Assembly (NCBI GenBank): GCA_910577815.1
Contig: CAJTNO010000003.1
Span: 198,168-262,167, forward strand
Direction of reading: 5' to 3'
DNA from: an uncultured Christensenella sp.
GTDB taxonomy: Bacteria > Bacillota > Clostridia > Christensenellales > CAG-917
Length of the DNA: 64,000 nt
In this document: positions 36,995 to 45,735 of the stretch, piece after piece
Numbering within the stretch: position 1 is the first letter of the stretch
How the letters are laid out: every line of letters starts with the position of its first letter
Translations under genes and position numbers: made by a program
Notes under the pieces: model-generated
Seen by the model: only the letters and a program-made list of their open reading frames with translations
Databases searched by the model: none
Told to the model about the DNA's origin: nothing

Positions 36995-37702
36995 ATGGCA
37001 GTTATAGGAATTTACGACAGCGGCATAGGCGGACTCACAAGCGCAAAAATAATACTCGAACGCTTTGGCGGAAACGACGTTTACTATCTTGCAGACAATC
37101 TCAATCACCCGTTTGGAACCAAGGACGAGGACGCGCTTAAGGACATAGTTTTTGAGGGCATAAAGCGCGTACGCGCGCACTCCGATACAGTAGTGATAGC
37201 CTGCAACACGGCGTCAAGCATTACGGAGGATAACGACGTAATAAAGCTGCTTCCTCCGATAGAACAGAACGCGCAGGACGCAGACTCCACACTGCTTATG
37301 GCAACCGTGCGTACGCTTGGCAAAATTCAAAACACGGGCGGATGCAAGGTAGCCGAAACCGCCGAGCTTGCGACGCTAATAGAGGTGCAGGCAGGCTTAA
37401 ACTACCTTAAAAACAGCTTGGATATGAGCGAGCTATTGCCTTACCTTGCTCCGAGACTGCACAAATTCAAGGGCGTAAAAAAGGTGATACTGGGATGCTC
37501 CCATTATTTGTTCTGCAAGCCGCAAATAACAAAATGCCTCGGCAACGTGGAATTTTGCGACGGAAACGAAAGGCTTTGCGCAAGCCTTGCCGAAAGAGTA
37601 CAAAGCAGACCTGATATGCCCGCAAAAATCACATTTGACTTTACCGCTTTAAACGAAAGCAAAAAATACAACGCAATTTTAAAAATGCTCTTAAACAATT
37701 AA
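36995..37702 (+). CDS. murI: Glutamate racemase family protein
   Basis: Makes D-glutamate for peptidoglycan. Catalytic cysteines Cys70 (IACNTASS) and Cys167 (LGCSHYLF) and the opening IYDSGIGGLTSA with Asp8 are present. At 235 residues it is shorter than the usual 260-270, and GCTHYP reads GCSHYLF. No ribosome binding site is visible before the ATG at 36995; CATATATT lies a few bases upstream. It could be a diverged racemase of the same fold, but both catalytic cysteines argue for activity. Confidence 0.85.
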   Translation: MAVIGIYDSGIGGLTSAKIILERFGGNDVYYLADNLNHPFGTKDEDALKDIVFEGIKRVRAHSDTVVIACNTASSITEDNDVIKLLPPIEQNAQDADSTLLMATVRTLGKIQNTGGCKVAETAELATLIEVQAGLNYLKNSLDMSELLPYLAPRLHKFKGVKKVILGCSHYLFCKPQITKCLGNVEFCDGNERLCASLAERVQSRPDMPAKITFDFTALNESKKYNAILKMLLNN

Positions 37703-37703
37703 A

Positions 37704-37742
37704 ATTTTACGACGGACGCTTACCTTGCTCCCGTCGTAAAAT
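37704..37742. terminator. Terminator between murI and gpr
   Basis: Twelve-base arms ATTTTACGACGG/CCGTCGTAAAAT with a 15-base loop; on the minus strand it is followed by a T-rich run, so it probably serves gpr. Confidence 0.6.
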
Positions 37743-37789
37743 ATCGTCGCCAATCAAATTTATTATTTATTTTCGTTATTCTAAACGGG

Positions 37790-38653
37790 TTAATTGTGAA
37801 AAGCTCTGTTGATAGCGGTAGCAATTACGCCGGCTGCGGCATTTACCAAAAAGTCTATTTCCTTAGGCGCAACCACCAGATGCGACAAATCCTTTTCAAC
37901 CATTTCCGCCCTTAAACGGTATTCGTCCACGGTTATTTCCATCTTGGATAGATAATCCTTTACAAACCCGTAAACGGCAGTCCGCATAGACAGCATAAGC
38001 GGCACACCTATGGCGATTACAGGCACGCCCAAAACGCTCTTGTCTATTCTCTGCTTGTCCTGTCCCACGCCTCCGCCGGGAGATATTCCTGCGGTGCTTA
38101 TCTGAAACGACGTACCCACCCGTGAAACCGTACCCGTTGCAAGGCTGTCTATGAGTATGACCGCGCACGGCTTTACTTTGTCGGTTACCGCGCTCGCTAT
38201 ATCCGCCGACTGCATTCCCGTAGTTCCCAAGACGCCGGTGGTCATCGCGTATACGCATTGCTTTGTGTATGACACTGGATATTCCTTTGTAACCTCAACG
38301 CCCTCTACCGCGCGCTGTCCGAGCGCGTCCGCAATTACACCGCCGTTGCCCAAGCCTATAACCAGCACGGGAGTTGTTTTACGCACCGTTCCTATAAGTC
38401 CGGCAAGCGCAGTCGCAATATAAGCGGCAAGGCTTTTTAGAGCTTTTTCACTGCCGTAAACGTTCTTCGGGCAATCAAAGGTAATATATACGCCTCTGTC
38501 CCGACCTATCTGCTTGGCAAGCTCCAGGCTCTTAATGTTTAAGTAGTGCTGTACAATCCCGCAGCCAAGCTCCGTGCGCTTGCTAAGCTCTCCAAGTCCG
38601 CCGGCTTCCGCCGCCTCGATAGCCATATCCGAAATAAAATCGATATTTTTCAT
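37790..38653 (-). CDS. gpr: Spore germination protease GPR
   Basis: Aspartic-type protease (family A25) that degrades small acid-soluble proteins when spores germinate. Diagnostic segments are VLVIGLGNGGVIADALGQRAV and VILIDSLATG...STAGISPGGGVG, which carry the two conserved aspartates of the family. At 287 residues it is shorter than the about 320-370 of Bacillus and Clostridium. Its presence is strong evidence that the organism forms endospores. It is divergent from rpsT; in Bacillus the two are also neighbours. No ribosome binding site precedes the ATG. Confidence 0.93.
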   Translation of the reverse strand: MKNIDFISDMAIEAAEAGGLGELSKRTELGCGIVQHYLNIKSLELAKQIGRDRGVYITFDCPKNVYGSEKALKSLAAYIATALAGLIGTVRKTTPVLVIGLGNGGVIADALGQRAVEGVEVTKEYPVSYTKQCVYAMTTGVLGTTGMQSADIASAVTDKVKPCAVILIDSLATGTVSRVGTSFQISTAGISPGGGVGQDKQRIDKSVLGVPVIAIGVPLMLSMRTAVYGFVKDYLSKMEITVDEYRLRAEMVEKDLSHLVVAPKEIDFLVNAAAGVIATAINRAFHN

Positions 38654-38658
38654 AGTCT

Positions 38659-38687
38659 TATTATGTATAATAGTAAAAAATCAATGC
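38659..38687 (-). promoter_or_regulatory. SigG/SigF-like promoter of gpr
   Basis: GCATT at 38687-38683, 17 nt spacer, CATAATA at 38665-38659. The -10 fits the forespore pattern CATnnTA; the -35 differs from GnATR at the last base. The -10 ends only five bases before the ATG, so the message would have almost no leader. Confidence 0.5.
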
Positions 38688-38695
38688 AAAAACGG

Positions 38696-38724
38696 TTGCA
38701 AGTTATTACGCATTGTGTTAATAT
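38696..38724 (+). promoter_or_regulatory. SigA-type promoter of rpsT
   Basis: TTGCAA, 17 nt spacer, TAATAT, about 35 nt before the ribosome binding site of rpsT. It stands back to back with the gpr promoter. Confidence 0.6.
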
Positions 38725-38766
38725 ATCAAGGATATTTAGTCAGTACAGAAGTACGAGGAGAAAAAT

Positions 38767-39039
38767 ATGCCAAATATAAAGTCAGCAAAAAAGAGAGTCA
38801 TCACTTCGGCAAAGAGAAATGAAATCAACACCGCTAAAAAATCGCGCGTAAGAACCGCTATCAAAAAGTACAATGCCGCTATCGACGCAAAGGACATTGC
38901 GCTTGCGGAAAAACTTCTTCCCGAAACTATGTCGGTTATCGATTGCGCTATGAAGGACGGCATCTATAAGGCAAATACCGCAGCAAGAAAAAAAGCGACC
39001 GTCTGCCGCGCGCTCGACGCTATAAAAGCCGCAAAATAA
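38767..39039 (+). CDS. rpsT: 30S ribosomal protein S20
   Basis: 90-residue, lysine-rich, all-helical protein beginning MPNIKSAKKRVITSAKR, with the usual NAARKKA-like end (NTAARKKATVCRAL). GAGGAG precedes the ATG. Single-gene transcript with promoter and terminator. Confidence 0.97.
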   Translation: MPNIKSAKKRVITSAKRNEINTAKKSRVRTAIKKYNAAIDAKDIALAEKLLPETMSVIDCAMKDGIYKANTAARKKATVCRALDAIKAAK

Positions 39040-39060
39040 TCCATACATAAAATTACAACA

Positions 39061-39088
39061 AAAGGCTGTTGAAATACAGCCTTTTTTT
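39061..39088 (+). terminator. rpsT terminator
   Basis: AAAGGCTGT/ACAGCCTTT stem with a short loop followed by seven T. Confidence 0.92.
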
Positions 39089-39109
39089 CGTGTTAAAATT
39101 ATATCTTGC

Positions 39110-41014
39110 CTACTCCTGCGAAGTATTCTTTCTTTGCTTATGACGATAGATTACAACCGCGGCAACCGCAAAAGCAAACACCGATACTATAACGCCCACT
39201 ACTATAGTAAATATTTTTAATTCGTAAGTGCGTGCATAATCCGCCTTTCGTCCCCCGACAATAAAGCGCGCCGCCTTACCTTCAAAGCCGTTTACCTCGA
39301 TTTCAATTTCATAGGTGCCCTTCTGAGTAGGCGTAAAATCGAAGCTATTTCCCTTATGATTGTAAACTCCGTTTACAAACCACAGACAATTATCGGCATC
39401 CTCCTTGGGTATATAATTAAGACTGTCAACGGTCAGCTTATAAGTTTTTCCGACCTCGCAACCGGACAAATCCTTTAACGGATTTCCGTTTAAGCTTGCG
39501 CTTATTTCAAATGAGGATACATTCTCTGCCGTGACAAGCATATATCCAACGGATATTCCTACGCTTGCCTCTTTTACTGCTTCCTCGCCGTGTTCGTCAC
39601 AGCTATGCCGCCAAACCGCTCTAATCTCCGTATCGCCTACAACCGGCTTAGGCATATACGACGCTTCAAAGCCTTCCGCAAATTTATCCTCTCCCGCAAA
39701 CCACTCTACCTTACCCTGTCCGTAATGCGACAATGGCACAACGCTCAGTTTTAAAGGTATAGCTTTTAAAGCTCCCAAACGTTGTTTTAACAACGAAACG
39801 TCTGCCGTTTCGATTTTTGCCTCGCACATTGTATATCCTATTAACGCATTTAAATCAAAAATCCTGCAATCGCCTACCGTCTTTCCACCCTCGGTTTTAT
39901 TAAGAACCTTAGTCGAAGCTTTTTTCACGAGTCTTGCAAGCTCAACGGAATCCATTTCCTCGCCGTTATTTCCCGCCAACGCCTTATATTTCATTGCAAG
40001 CAGCGCCGCGCCGAATGACACTATCGGAGCAGCCATACTTGTTCCCGACAGAGCTTTATAATCAAATCCGCTATCGCCAATCACACCGTTTGCGCTGTAT
40101 ATATCAGCCCCCGGAGCGCACAAATCATATCCGTAGGTATTCCAAAAGCCGTAATTTGACGTATTACTCAAAACCGCTTCGCCGTTTACGTTCTTGTAGT
40201 TCATAACTCCTATAACATTAGGAAGCGCCGCAGGATAACGCTTGACCTCGCTTCCGTCATTCCCTGCCGCGGCAACAAGCACAGCTTTGGTATGCGCCGT
40301 GGACTGGTCCAAGCCCGCAAACGTCCTCGCATCAGACGATAACGACATATTTATTACGTCAGCGCCCTGCTGTAAGGCAAAATCGACGGCGCTTTTAACG
40401 TCAGCGCCCGAAAATTTATCCTCTCCCGTAAATGCTACGTGATAGGACGCTTTTATAGGCAGAATTTTTATATATCGCTCTATATTAAGGGCGTGTATCA
40501 ATGTTGCCACAATGCCTGCAACGTGCGTGCCGTGCCTTCTGTTTTCATCATCGGACACATCGTTCTCGGTATATATGGAGGGATTATGCGACACTGCTGT
40601 ATTCTTAACAATAGGCGTGCCGTCTGACCTGCGCAATATTACGTCGTATTTCCCTGTTCCGTTGTTATCTACGGCTTCGTTATCCGTAAGCCCGCCGTCA
40701 TTGTATTTCCCGCTAAACAGCTCGTGCTCAAGATTTACTCCGCTATCTATTACAGCTATGACAACAGGATTATCTTCAAGATATTTAAAATCAAAAGAAT
40801 CGTCCTGCTTCCAGTCTTCAACCGCAGCTTTAAGTCCGTCTATTCCTATTACGTCCGACCACCAGTCAAGCTCCTGATTTTGCACCTTATCCACATAACT
40901 AATCGGCAAAAGAGCGTCGGCAATTTCATAAGAAAACAAAAATGTAAGAATTGCGCTTAAAGCAAACGCAATTAAGAATACATATAGAGCTTTTCGCTTA
41001 AAACTGCTATGCAT
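39110..41014 (-). CDS. Surface-anchored subtilisin-like protease (S8) with two membrane helices
   Basis: 634 residues. N-terminal helix (about 9-28) can serve as signal anchor; C-terminal helix (about 600-622) ends in RHKQRKNTSQE, a basic stop-transfer. Triad: Asp90 (VIAVIDSGVN), His161 (RRHGTHVAG), Ser326 (SGTSMAAP); oxyanion Asn252 (AAGNDG). Residues about 400-590 are beta-rich Ig-like repeats with an FTPTQKGTYEIEIEV strand. The enzyme should face outward, tethered at the membrane. Monocistronic; target unknown. Confidence 0.92.
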   Translation of the reverse strand: MHSSFKRKALYVFLIAFALSAILTFLFSYEIADALLPISYVDKVQNQELDWWSDVIGIDGLKAAVEDWKQDDSFDFKYLEDNPVVIAVIDSGVNLEHELFSGKYNDGGLTDNEAVDNNGTGKYDVILRRSDGTPIVKNTAVSHNPSIYTENDVSDDENRRHGTHVAGIVATLIHALNIERYIKILPIKASYHVAFTGEDKFSGADVKSAVDFALQQGADVINMSLSSDARTFAGLDQSTAHTKAVLVAAAGNDGSEVKRYPAALPNVIGVMNYKNVNGEAVLSNTSNYGFWNTYGYDLCAPGADIYSANGVIGDSGFDYKALSGTSMAAPIVSFGAALLAMKYKALAGNNGEEMDSVELARLVKKASTKVLNKTEGGKTVGDCRIFDLNALIGYTMCEAKIETADVSLLKQRLGALKAIPLKLSVVPLSHYGQGKVEWFAGEDKFAEGFEASYMPKPVVGDTEIRAVWRHSCDEHGEEAVKEASVGISVGYMLVTAENVSSFEISASLNGNPLKDLSGCEVGKTYKLTVDSLNYIPKEDADNCLWFVNGVYNHKGNSFDFTPTQKGTYEIEIEVNGFEGKAARFIVGGRKADYARTYELKIFTIVVGVIVSVFAFAVAAVVIYRHKQRKNTSQE

Positions 41015-41142
41015 ATTCGCTCATCCTCGATATTCTAAAATAATTATATTATAACGATAGCTTTTTGTACATATCTAAATTAAAAAAGCATTATTTTCAA
41101 ATGAAACCGACAATCTAACGATATATTTTTAACATAATAAAT

Positions 41143-41171
41143 AAAAAAAACAGTCCCGTTTGACGCGGGAC
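41143..41171 (-). terminator. Terminator of the alpha-CTD/WG-repeat gene
   Basis: GTCCCG/CGGGAC stem with seven-base loop followed on the minus strand by eight T. Confidence 0.85.
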
Positions 41172-41180
41172 CGATAAATT

Positions 41181-42077
41181 TTAAATCCAGGTAAGCTTAT
41201 TCTCCTTGGTAACGGTTGCCCATTTACCGTCCTTTTTAACCTTAGCCTCTCCGTCCTCGAACGGTGTTGCCGCATCATACTCGAAAGGAATTATAAGCTC
41301 GTTATTCTTATTGATATAGCCGCACTTTTCGCCCTTGGCTACCATTGCAAGCCCGTCGGAAAAACTCATAGCAATATCGTAATCAAAAGGTATCGCTATA
41401 TTATTGTCTCCGTCGATATATCCGCATTTGCCGTCAATCTCAACCGAAGCAAGACCGTCTTTAAAACAGAAAACCTCGTCATACATTGCGGGTATAACGG
41501 TCTTAAAGCCGTCGCTGAAGCCCCACTTGCCGCCCTTCATAATCTTACGCCAGTTGTCGATAGTGAGAGGCTCGGTAAGCTTCTCGGGTTTTTGCGGACG
41601 TTGCTGTTTTACAGACTGCGAGGTCTGCCTTTGTTTATTATCCGCGCGCCTGTCCGCAAGTCCGAACTTGGAAGTATGCTCCTGTCTTTCGCCTTTAACC
41701 GTATTTGTTTCGCCGCTTTGCTCGCGTTTCTGTCTTTTCGACTTTTCTGCCGATTGCTCCGTCTTGTTATTCCCCGACTTCTCGGCGTCTACTCTCAACG
41801 CCATTCCCGACGCGCGAAGCGAATCCTTTACTTCAAAAAGCATCTTCTTATTGAAGCCCTGTATTTTATACATATCCTTATCGGTACGTTTTATCAAATC
41901 ACCGGCAGTAGAAATTCTGTTTTTAAGCAACAGCTCGCAGGTTGCTTCGCAAATACCCATTTCCTCCGTCGTTTTTGATAACTGCTCCGCAGAATATATA
42001 ACGTCCGCAACAGCCTCGGTCTGAGCACCCTGCGGTTTTTTATTTTTGTTACGATAATAAAATTTTTTGTTAGCCAT
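41181..42077 (-). CDS. RNA polymerase alpha-CTD-like domain fused to WG repeats
   Basis: 298 residues in three parts. Residues about 36-94 match the C-terminal domain of RNA polymerase alpha: MGICEATCELLLKNRISTAG then DLIKRTDKDMYKIQGFNKKM, the helix-hairpin-helix that contacts UP-element DNA and activators. Residues about 95-175 are a Lys/Gln/Ser/Arg-rich linker. Residues about 178-298 are four WG-type repeats (GKWGFSDGFKTVIPAMYDEV, GKCGYIDGDNNIAIPFDYD, EKCGYINKNNELIIPFEYD, GKWATVTKEN), which fold into small beta modules in other proteins. No signal peptide. A role at promoters or on nucleic acid is plausible; the binding partner of the WG part is unknown. Confidence 0.82.
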   Translation of the reverse strand: MANKKFYYRNKNKKPQGAQTEAVADVIYSAEQLSKTTEEMGICEATCELLLKNRISTAGDLIKRTDKDMYKIQGFNKKMLFEVKDSLRASGMALRVDAEKSGNNKTEQSAEKSKRQKREQSGETNTVKGERQEHTSKFGLADRRADNKQRQTSQSVKQQRPQKPEKLTEPLTIDNWRKIMKGGKWGFSDGFKTVIPAMYDEVFCFKDGLASVEIDGKCGYIDGDNNIAIPFDYDIAMSFSDGLAMVAKGEKCGYINKNNELIIPFEYDAATPFEDGEAKVKKDGKWATVTKENKLTWI

Positions 42078-42253
42078 ATTTAACCTTTACGTTTATATTA
42101 ACATAATTATAAGCTTTTTTCAAGCAATCGGCGTAAACAATATAAATTGCCATAATAATAAGGTTAAATACGCAAGCAAAGCAACCAAATCAAATTGATA
42201 ATCCGCCCTGCAACCGTAAAGTTGAGAACGATTTTATAAACATATGAAGTGAG

Positions 42254-42282
42254 TTGACTTTTGGTTATAGTATAGTTATACT
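42254..42282 (+). promoter_or_regulatory. SigA-type promoter of the 844 aa surface protein gene
   Basis: TTGACT, 17 nt spacer, TATACT. The predicted start lies within a few bases of the ATG at 42292, and there is no ribosome binding site, so the mRNA may be leaderless. Confidence 0.6.
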
Positions 42283-42285
42283 ATA
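42266..42285. promoter_or_regulatory. 20 bp palindrome over the -10 element
   Basis: TATAGTATA and TATACTATA arms around a two-base centre cover the end of the spacer and the -10. The position is that of a classic repressor operator. It shares the GTATA/TATAC core with the palindrome at 34515-34530, but both are AT-rich, so chance is possible. Confidence 0.45.
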
Positions 42286-42291
42286 AATATT

Positions 42292-44826
42292 ATGAAATCG
42301 TCAAAAAATGCTAATTTTCGCAGCGATAAGCATCGCTATATGATAATCGCTGCCGCCGTTCTTTTAATTTCGGCGGTATTTTTTGCATCGTTGTTTAACT
42401 CAAATAATCCGATAGCGATTGCCGATGACGAGCAAACGTCTTTTGCCAATGATACTTTTTCGGTATTATTTCCTACGGTAAGTTATATACAAGCCGACGA
42501 CCCGACGCTTATCGCCGCTAACGAAAGCTATCTTATAATCTACGACAAAACCGAATCCGCTATGTTCGTTCGCGGAGGAGACAGAATTGGCACCTACGCA
42601 TTTCCCCTCGACATCGAAAACGTCGAATATATAAAAGCGGTCGGCAATACCGCATTTATTCACGCCGACGGTGAAAATTATACCGTCGACATCAGCAACA
42701 CCTCCGCTACCCCGATTAAACGCGAGCTTTCCTCGCCCGAGAACGCCAACTATTTCAGAAGCGACGGAAAGTATCTTTATGCCAAAAACGGATACGGAGC
42801 GATTTCCATTTACGACGAAAATCTTGAAATAGTGACCTTTGAGTACGAAGCCGAGGACGGCACAAAGAGCGTGACGGTTGACAACCACACATATGTAGAC
42901 TCCACAAGCAATCCGGTCTTTGCAGGCGAACAGGTTCTGGCAGGCAACAACCATTTGTTATATTTCTTTAAAACTGTACAGAGCGACCCGTACTTTATCG
43001 TTTACGACCCCGTATTGCAAAAAGAGCTTGTAAACGAATTTATGCATAACTATATAACCGAAGCGTATGTAGGCGACAACATAATAGTAGGACAACTGGC
43101 TCGCGGACTGGACGAAACAAAAAACACGCGCCTTGTGGGCATAGACAAAAACACGGGAGCAACCCTGTTCCCCTCGGATATTACTCCCGATAGCTTTTGT
43201 GTTTTCGGCGACAAACTGTATACCATAGAAGGCAAGCAAATTATGACTTACACGCTTGAAAAGTCTGCCGACGGCGCATATACGGGCTTCAGAAAGATAT
43301 CCACCATCAGTATGGCGGGCGACGACGCATATCATTTGGACAGTCCTAATGACGTTGCTGTGTTCGGAGCGGACCTTGCGGTTGCCGACACCGATAACAA
43401 ACGCGTAGGATTTATAAACTCCGCGTCGATTATGACTTCTATAGAACTTAACGCCTCGCCGCTTCGTATAACCTCTGACAAAACAGGAGTATATGCCCTG
43501 TGCGACAATCAAAAGGTATACAAAATAGAAAGCAATCAGATTGTACAGACGCTGACTACCGAAGGCGCTGTCGATATTACCTATCTCGATAAGCTTTATT
43601 TCATAGACGAAAACGGTCTTTATACGTTGCTTGGCGGCGAAAAACTGCCGCTTGCCGAGATACAGAACGCGAGACGGCTGACCTCCGCCAAAGATGGCAC
43701 TAATCTATACCTGCTTAAGGACAACTCTATTGAAGTATATACCGTCAACGGAACGCACATATGCTCGCTTACGGGAGATTTTAATGACGTCAAGGATATA
43801 TCGGTAGACTACGCAGGTCAGATATTTGCTTTGCGTGAAAACGGCTTTGACGTTTATATAAACGAAAACGGCAGTCTGATAAAATTCTCATCAACCGATT
43901 TTTACAATGCTACGGCGCACGTAAAAGCAAACTCCGTTTGCGTAGAGGACTCCTCTTTATACTTCTCAAGCTTTGAATGCCTTATAGGCAAATCCGAGGT
44001 AAAAGCTTATTCAAAGGACAGCTATATATCGGCTCCGTATGTTCCCGCAGGGAATGTACCCTATCGCTTTGCTAAGCTTAAAGAAAATGCGACCTCGTTT
44101 GCAATCCCGTCCGACGGCAGAATGGAGGGAATATTCCCCGCCCCCGCAGAAACCGTACTCATCCTTGAAAGCGGAAAGATGGACGGAGGATTTGAATACG
44201 CGCTGTTAAACGGCGAATTCTTTAAAGTGAGATTATCTGACTTTGAAAACGTGGATATTAACAACAAGGAAGGCGATTATGCCGCAAAGCGCAATACTTA
44301 CCTGTATGCGTACCCGGGAACGGATAACGGTAAAATACAGGCGCTCAGCGGTACACGATTTGACCTTGTAAGCGACTGCGCAGACTTTGAAAATTCCAAA
44401 TGGCTTAGAGTATTATACAATGAAAAAATATACTTTATAGCTTCCGACGACTGCGGCGAGTATATTGAGCTTATTCCCGAAGAAAACAGGAAGTACGGCA
44501 GAGCGAAAGCAAAGCGCGTAGGAGGTCTTGTCGGCATCTACGCGGACGCAACCGACGGCGCGGAGGTTCTGCTTCAAATCGTAGACGGAACGCAAATCGA
44601 GGTGCTTGACGCTTTGGACAAGTATTATCTGATAAGATATAACGACACTGTAGGCTATATGCTGAAAACAGAGGTGCAAATAGACGGATTGACTACCGTG
44701 CAAATCATATCCATTGTAGTCGCCTGCATAGTCGCAGTAGCGGGTGTCGGCATTTTTATTGCCATTGAGATTACAAAAAAGAAATCCTTGGAAGCTCAGC
44801 GAAAAGCCGAAAAGAAACAAAAATAA
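42292..44826 (+). CDS. Large bitopic surface protein with propeller-like region and SH3-like repeats
   Basis: Family not recognised. 844 residues. A membrane helix at about 17-33 (YMIIAAAVLLISAVFFASLF) near the N-terminus acts as signal anchor, and a second helix at about 805-826 is followed by a basic tail KKKSLEAQRKAEKKQK. The roughly 770 residues between are presumably extracellular. Residues about 45-600 repeat a pattern of hydrophobic strand, GxDKxTG- or NxxV-like turn and strand (LVGIDKNTGATL, VAVADTDNKRVGFI-like), typical of beta-propeller proteins. Residues about 660-800 hold two SH3b-like modules (KRNTYLYAYPGTDNGKIQAL; VGGLVGIYADATDGAEVLLQ). A cell-wall sensor or scaffold is possible. 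The promoter abuts the start codon. Confidence 0.8.
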   Translation: MKSSKNANFRSDKHRYMIIAAAVLLISAVFFASLFNSNNPIAIADDEQTSFANDTFSVLFPTVSYIQADDPTLIAANESYLIIYDKTESAMFVRGGDRIGTYAFPLDIENVEYIKAVGNTAFIHADGENYTVDISNTSATPIKRELSSPENANYFRSDGKYLYAKNGYGAISIYDENLEIVTFEYEAEDGTKSVTVDNHTYVDSTSNPVFAGEQVLAGNNHLLYFFKTVQSDPYFIVYDPVLQKELVNEFMHNYITEAYVGDNIIVGQLARGLDETKNTRLVGIDKNTGATLFPSDITPDSFCVFGDKLYTIEGKQIMTYTLEKSADGAYTGFRKISTISMAGDDAYHLDSPNDVAVFGADLAVADTDNKRVGFINSASIMTSIELNASPLRITSDKTGVYALCDNQKVYKIESNQIVQTLTTEGAVDITYLDKLYFIDENGLYTLLGGEKLPLAEIQNARRLTSAKDGTNLYLLKDNSIEVYTVNGTHICSLTGDFNDVKDISVDYAGQIFALRENGFDVYINENGSLIKFSSTDFYNATAHVKANSVCVEDSSLYFSSFECLIGKSEVKAYSKDSYISAPYVPAGNVPYRFAKLKENATSFAIPSDGRMEGIFPAPAETVLILESGKMDGGFEYALLNGEFFKVRLSDFENVDINNKEGDYAAKRNTYLYAYPGTDNGKIQALSGTRFDLVSDCADFENSKWLRVLYNEKIYFIASDDCGEYIELIPEENRKYGRAKAKRVGGLVGIYADATDGAEVLLQIVDGTQIEVLDALDKYYLIRYNDTVGYMLKTEVQIDGLTTVQIISIVVACIVAVAGVGIFIAIEITKKKSLEAQRKAEKKQK

Positions 44827-44853
44827 CACAAAATACCGACAAATATTAAACTA

Positions 44854-44880
44854 AAATCCACCCGGTCGGGTGGATTTTTA
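44854..44880. terminator. Terminator after the 844 aa gene
   Basis: AAATCCACCC/GGGTGGATTT stem with loop GGTC and following T-run, between two convergent genes. Confidence 0.88.
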
Positions 44881-44897
44881 TAAATTGACATTTATTA

Positions 44898-45464
44898 TTA
44901 CGGCTTTATTCCCTGATGATAATCGTTATACTGTCCTATATATCTTTCAAGAACGGCGATAGCCTCGTCGGCATTCTTCACTCCGAATACCTTATCCTCC
45001 TCTATCTGCTCATATCTGATGCGATAATCAAGTCTTTTCCCTGCTATCTTCGCACTCCAACCGTCGCCGTCCTCAAATGCCAGTATAAGCCGCTTAAGAG
45101 TCCAGGCGGTAGACAGCTCGCAAAGCGTTCCCGCTCCTCCGCCGACCGCAATAACCGCGTCCGAGTTTGCAACAATGATATTTCTATACAAATCAAGTCC
45201 TGTAGCTATAACTATATCTGCAAAGCCGTTTGATTTTGTACGGTCGAAGTACGGCAGAATTGCAATAGTATCGCCGTCCTGATAAAATTCGGAGGCGCGC
45301 GCTCCTTCAAAAGCCGCTTGCATTACTCCGCCCATTCCGCCCGACACCACGCGGTAGCCGTTATCGACAAGAGCCTTTCCCATTGCATAAGCAAACGCTT
45401 TCTTATTGCTGTCATCGTCCACTATCGCGTCGCCTATGATAGATACTAATTTTTTCATTTTCAC
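44898..45464 (-). CDS. LOG-family (TIGR00725-type) Rossmann protein
   Basis: 188 residues with the nucleotide-binding pattern of LOG/lysine-decarboxylase-like proteins: SGGMGGVMQAAFEGA and AVGGGAGTLCELSTAW. Members of the wider family release cytokinin bases from nucleotides or are simply annotated as predicted Rossmann-fold nucleotide-binding proteins. Substrate here is unknown. It is a single gene, converging on the surface-protein gene. Confidence 0.85.
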   Translation of the reverse strand: MKMKKLVSIIGDAIVDDDSNKKAFAYAMGKALVDNGYRVVSGGMGGVMQAAFEGARASEFYQDGDTIAILPYFDRTKSNGFADIVIATGLDLYRNIIVANSDAVIAVGGGAGTLCELSTAWTLKRLILAFEDGDGWSAKIAGKRLDYRIRYEQIEEDKVFGVKNADEAIAVLERYIGQYNDYHQGIKP

Positions 45465-45660
45465 CTCACATATACGGTCATTATACGGTCTATATTATTT
45501 TCTGCCACTGAATTTTAAATATTCAACCAATTTTTTAATTATATTAACATAAAAAACACTCTATTTCAATATTGCGTATTTAAAAGCATTGCACTTGTAT
45601 ACAAAAAATTATAATTTATGCATAAAAGAGCCATAAATCCTGCATAAAGAAAAATAACTA

Positions 45661-45689
45661 TTGATATTTTGGGGTAAATATGCTAAAAT
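45661..45689 (+). promoter_or_regulatory. SigA-type promoter of the aminotransferase gene
   Basis: TTGATA, 17 nt spacer, TAAAAT, about 45 nt before the ATG at 45736. The rest of the 271 nt between 45465 and 45735 is AT-rich and shows no further gene. Confidence 0.6.
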
Positions 45690-45735
45690 TGTAAAACTTA
45701 ACATACATTTTAACATCACAAAATACGAGGACGTT

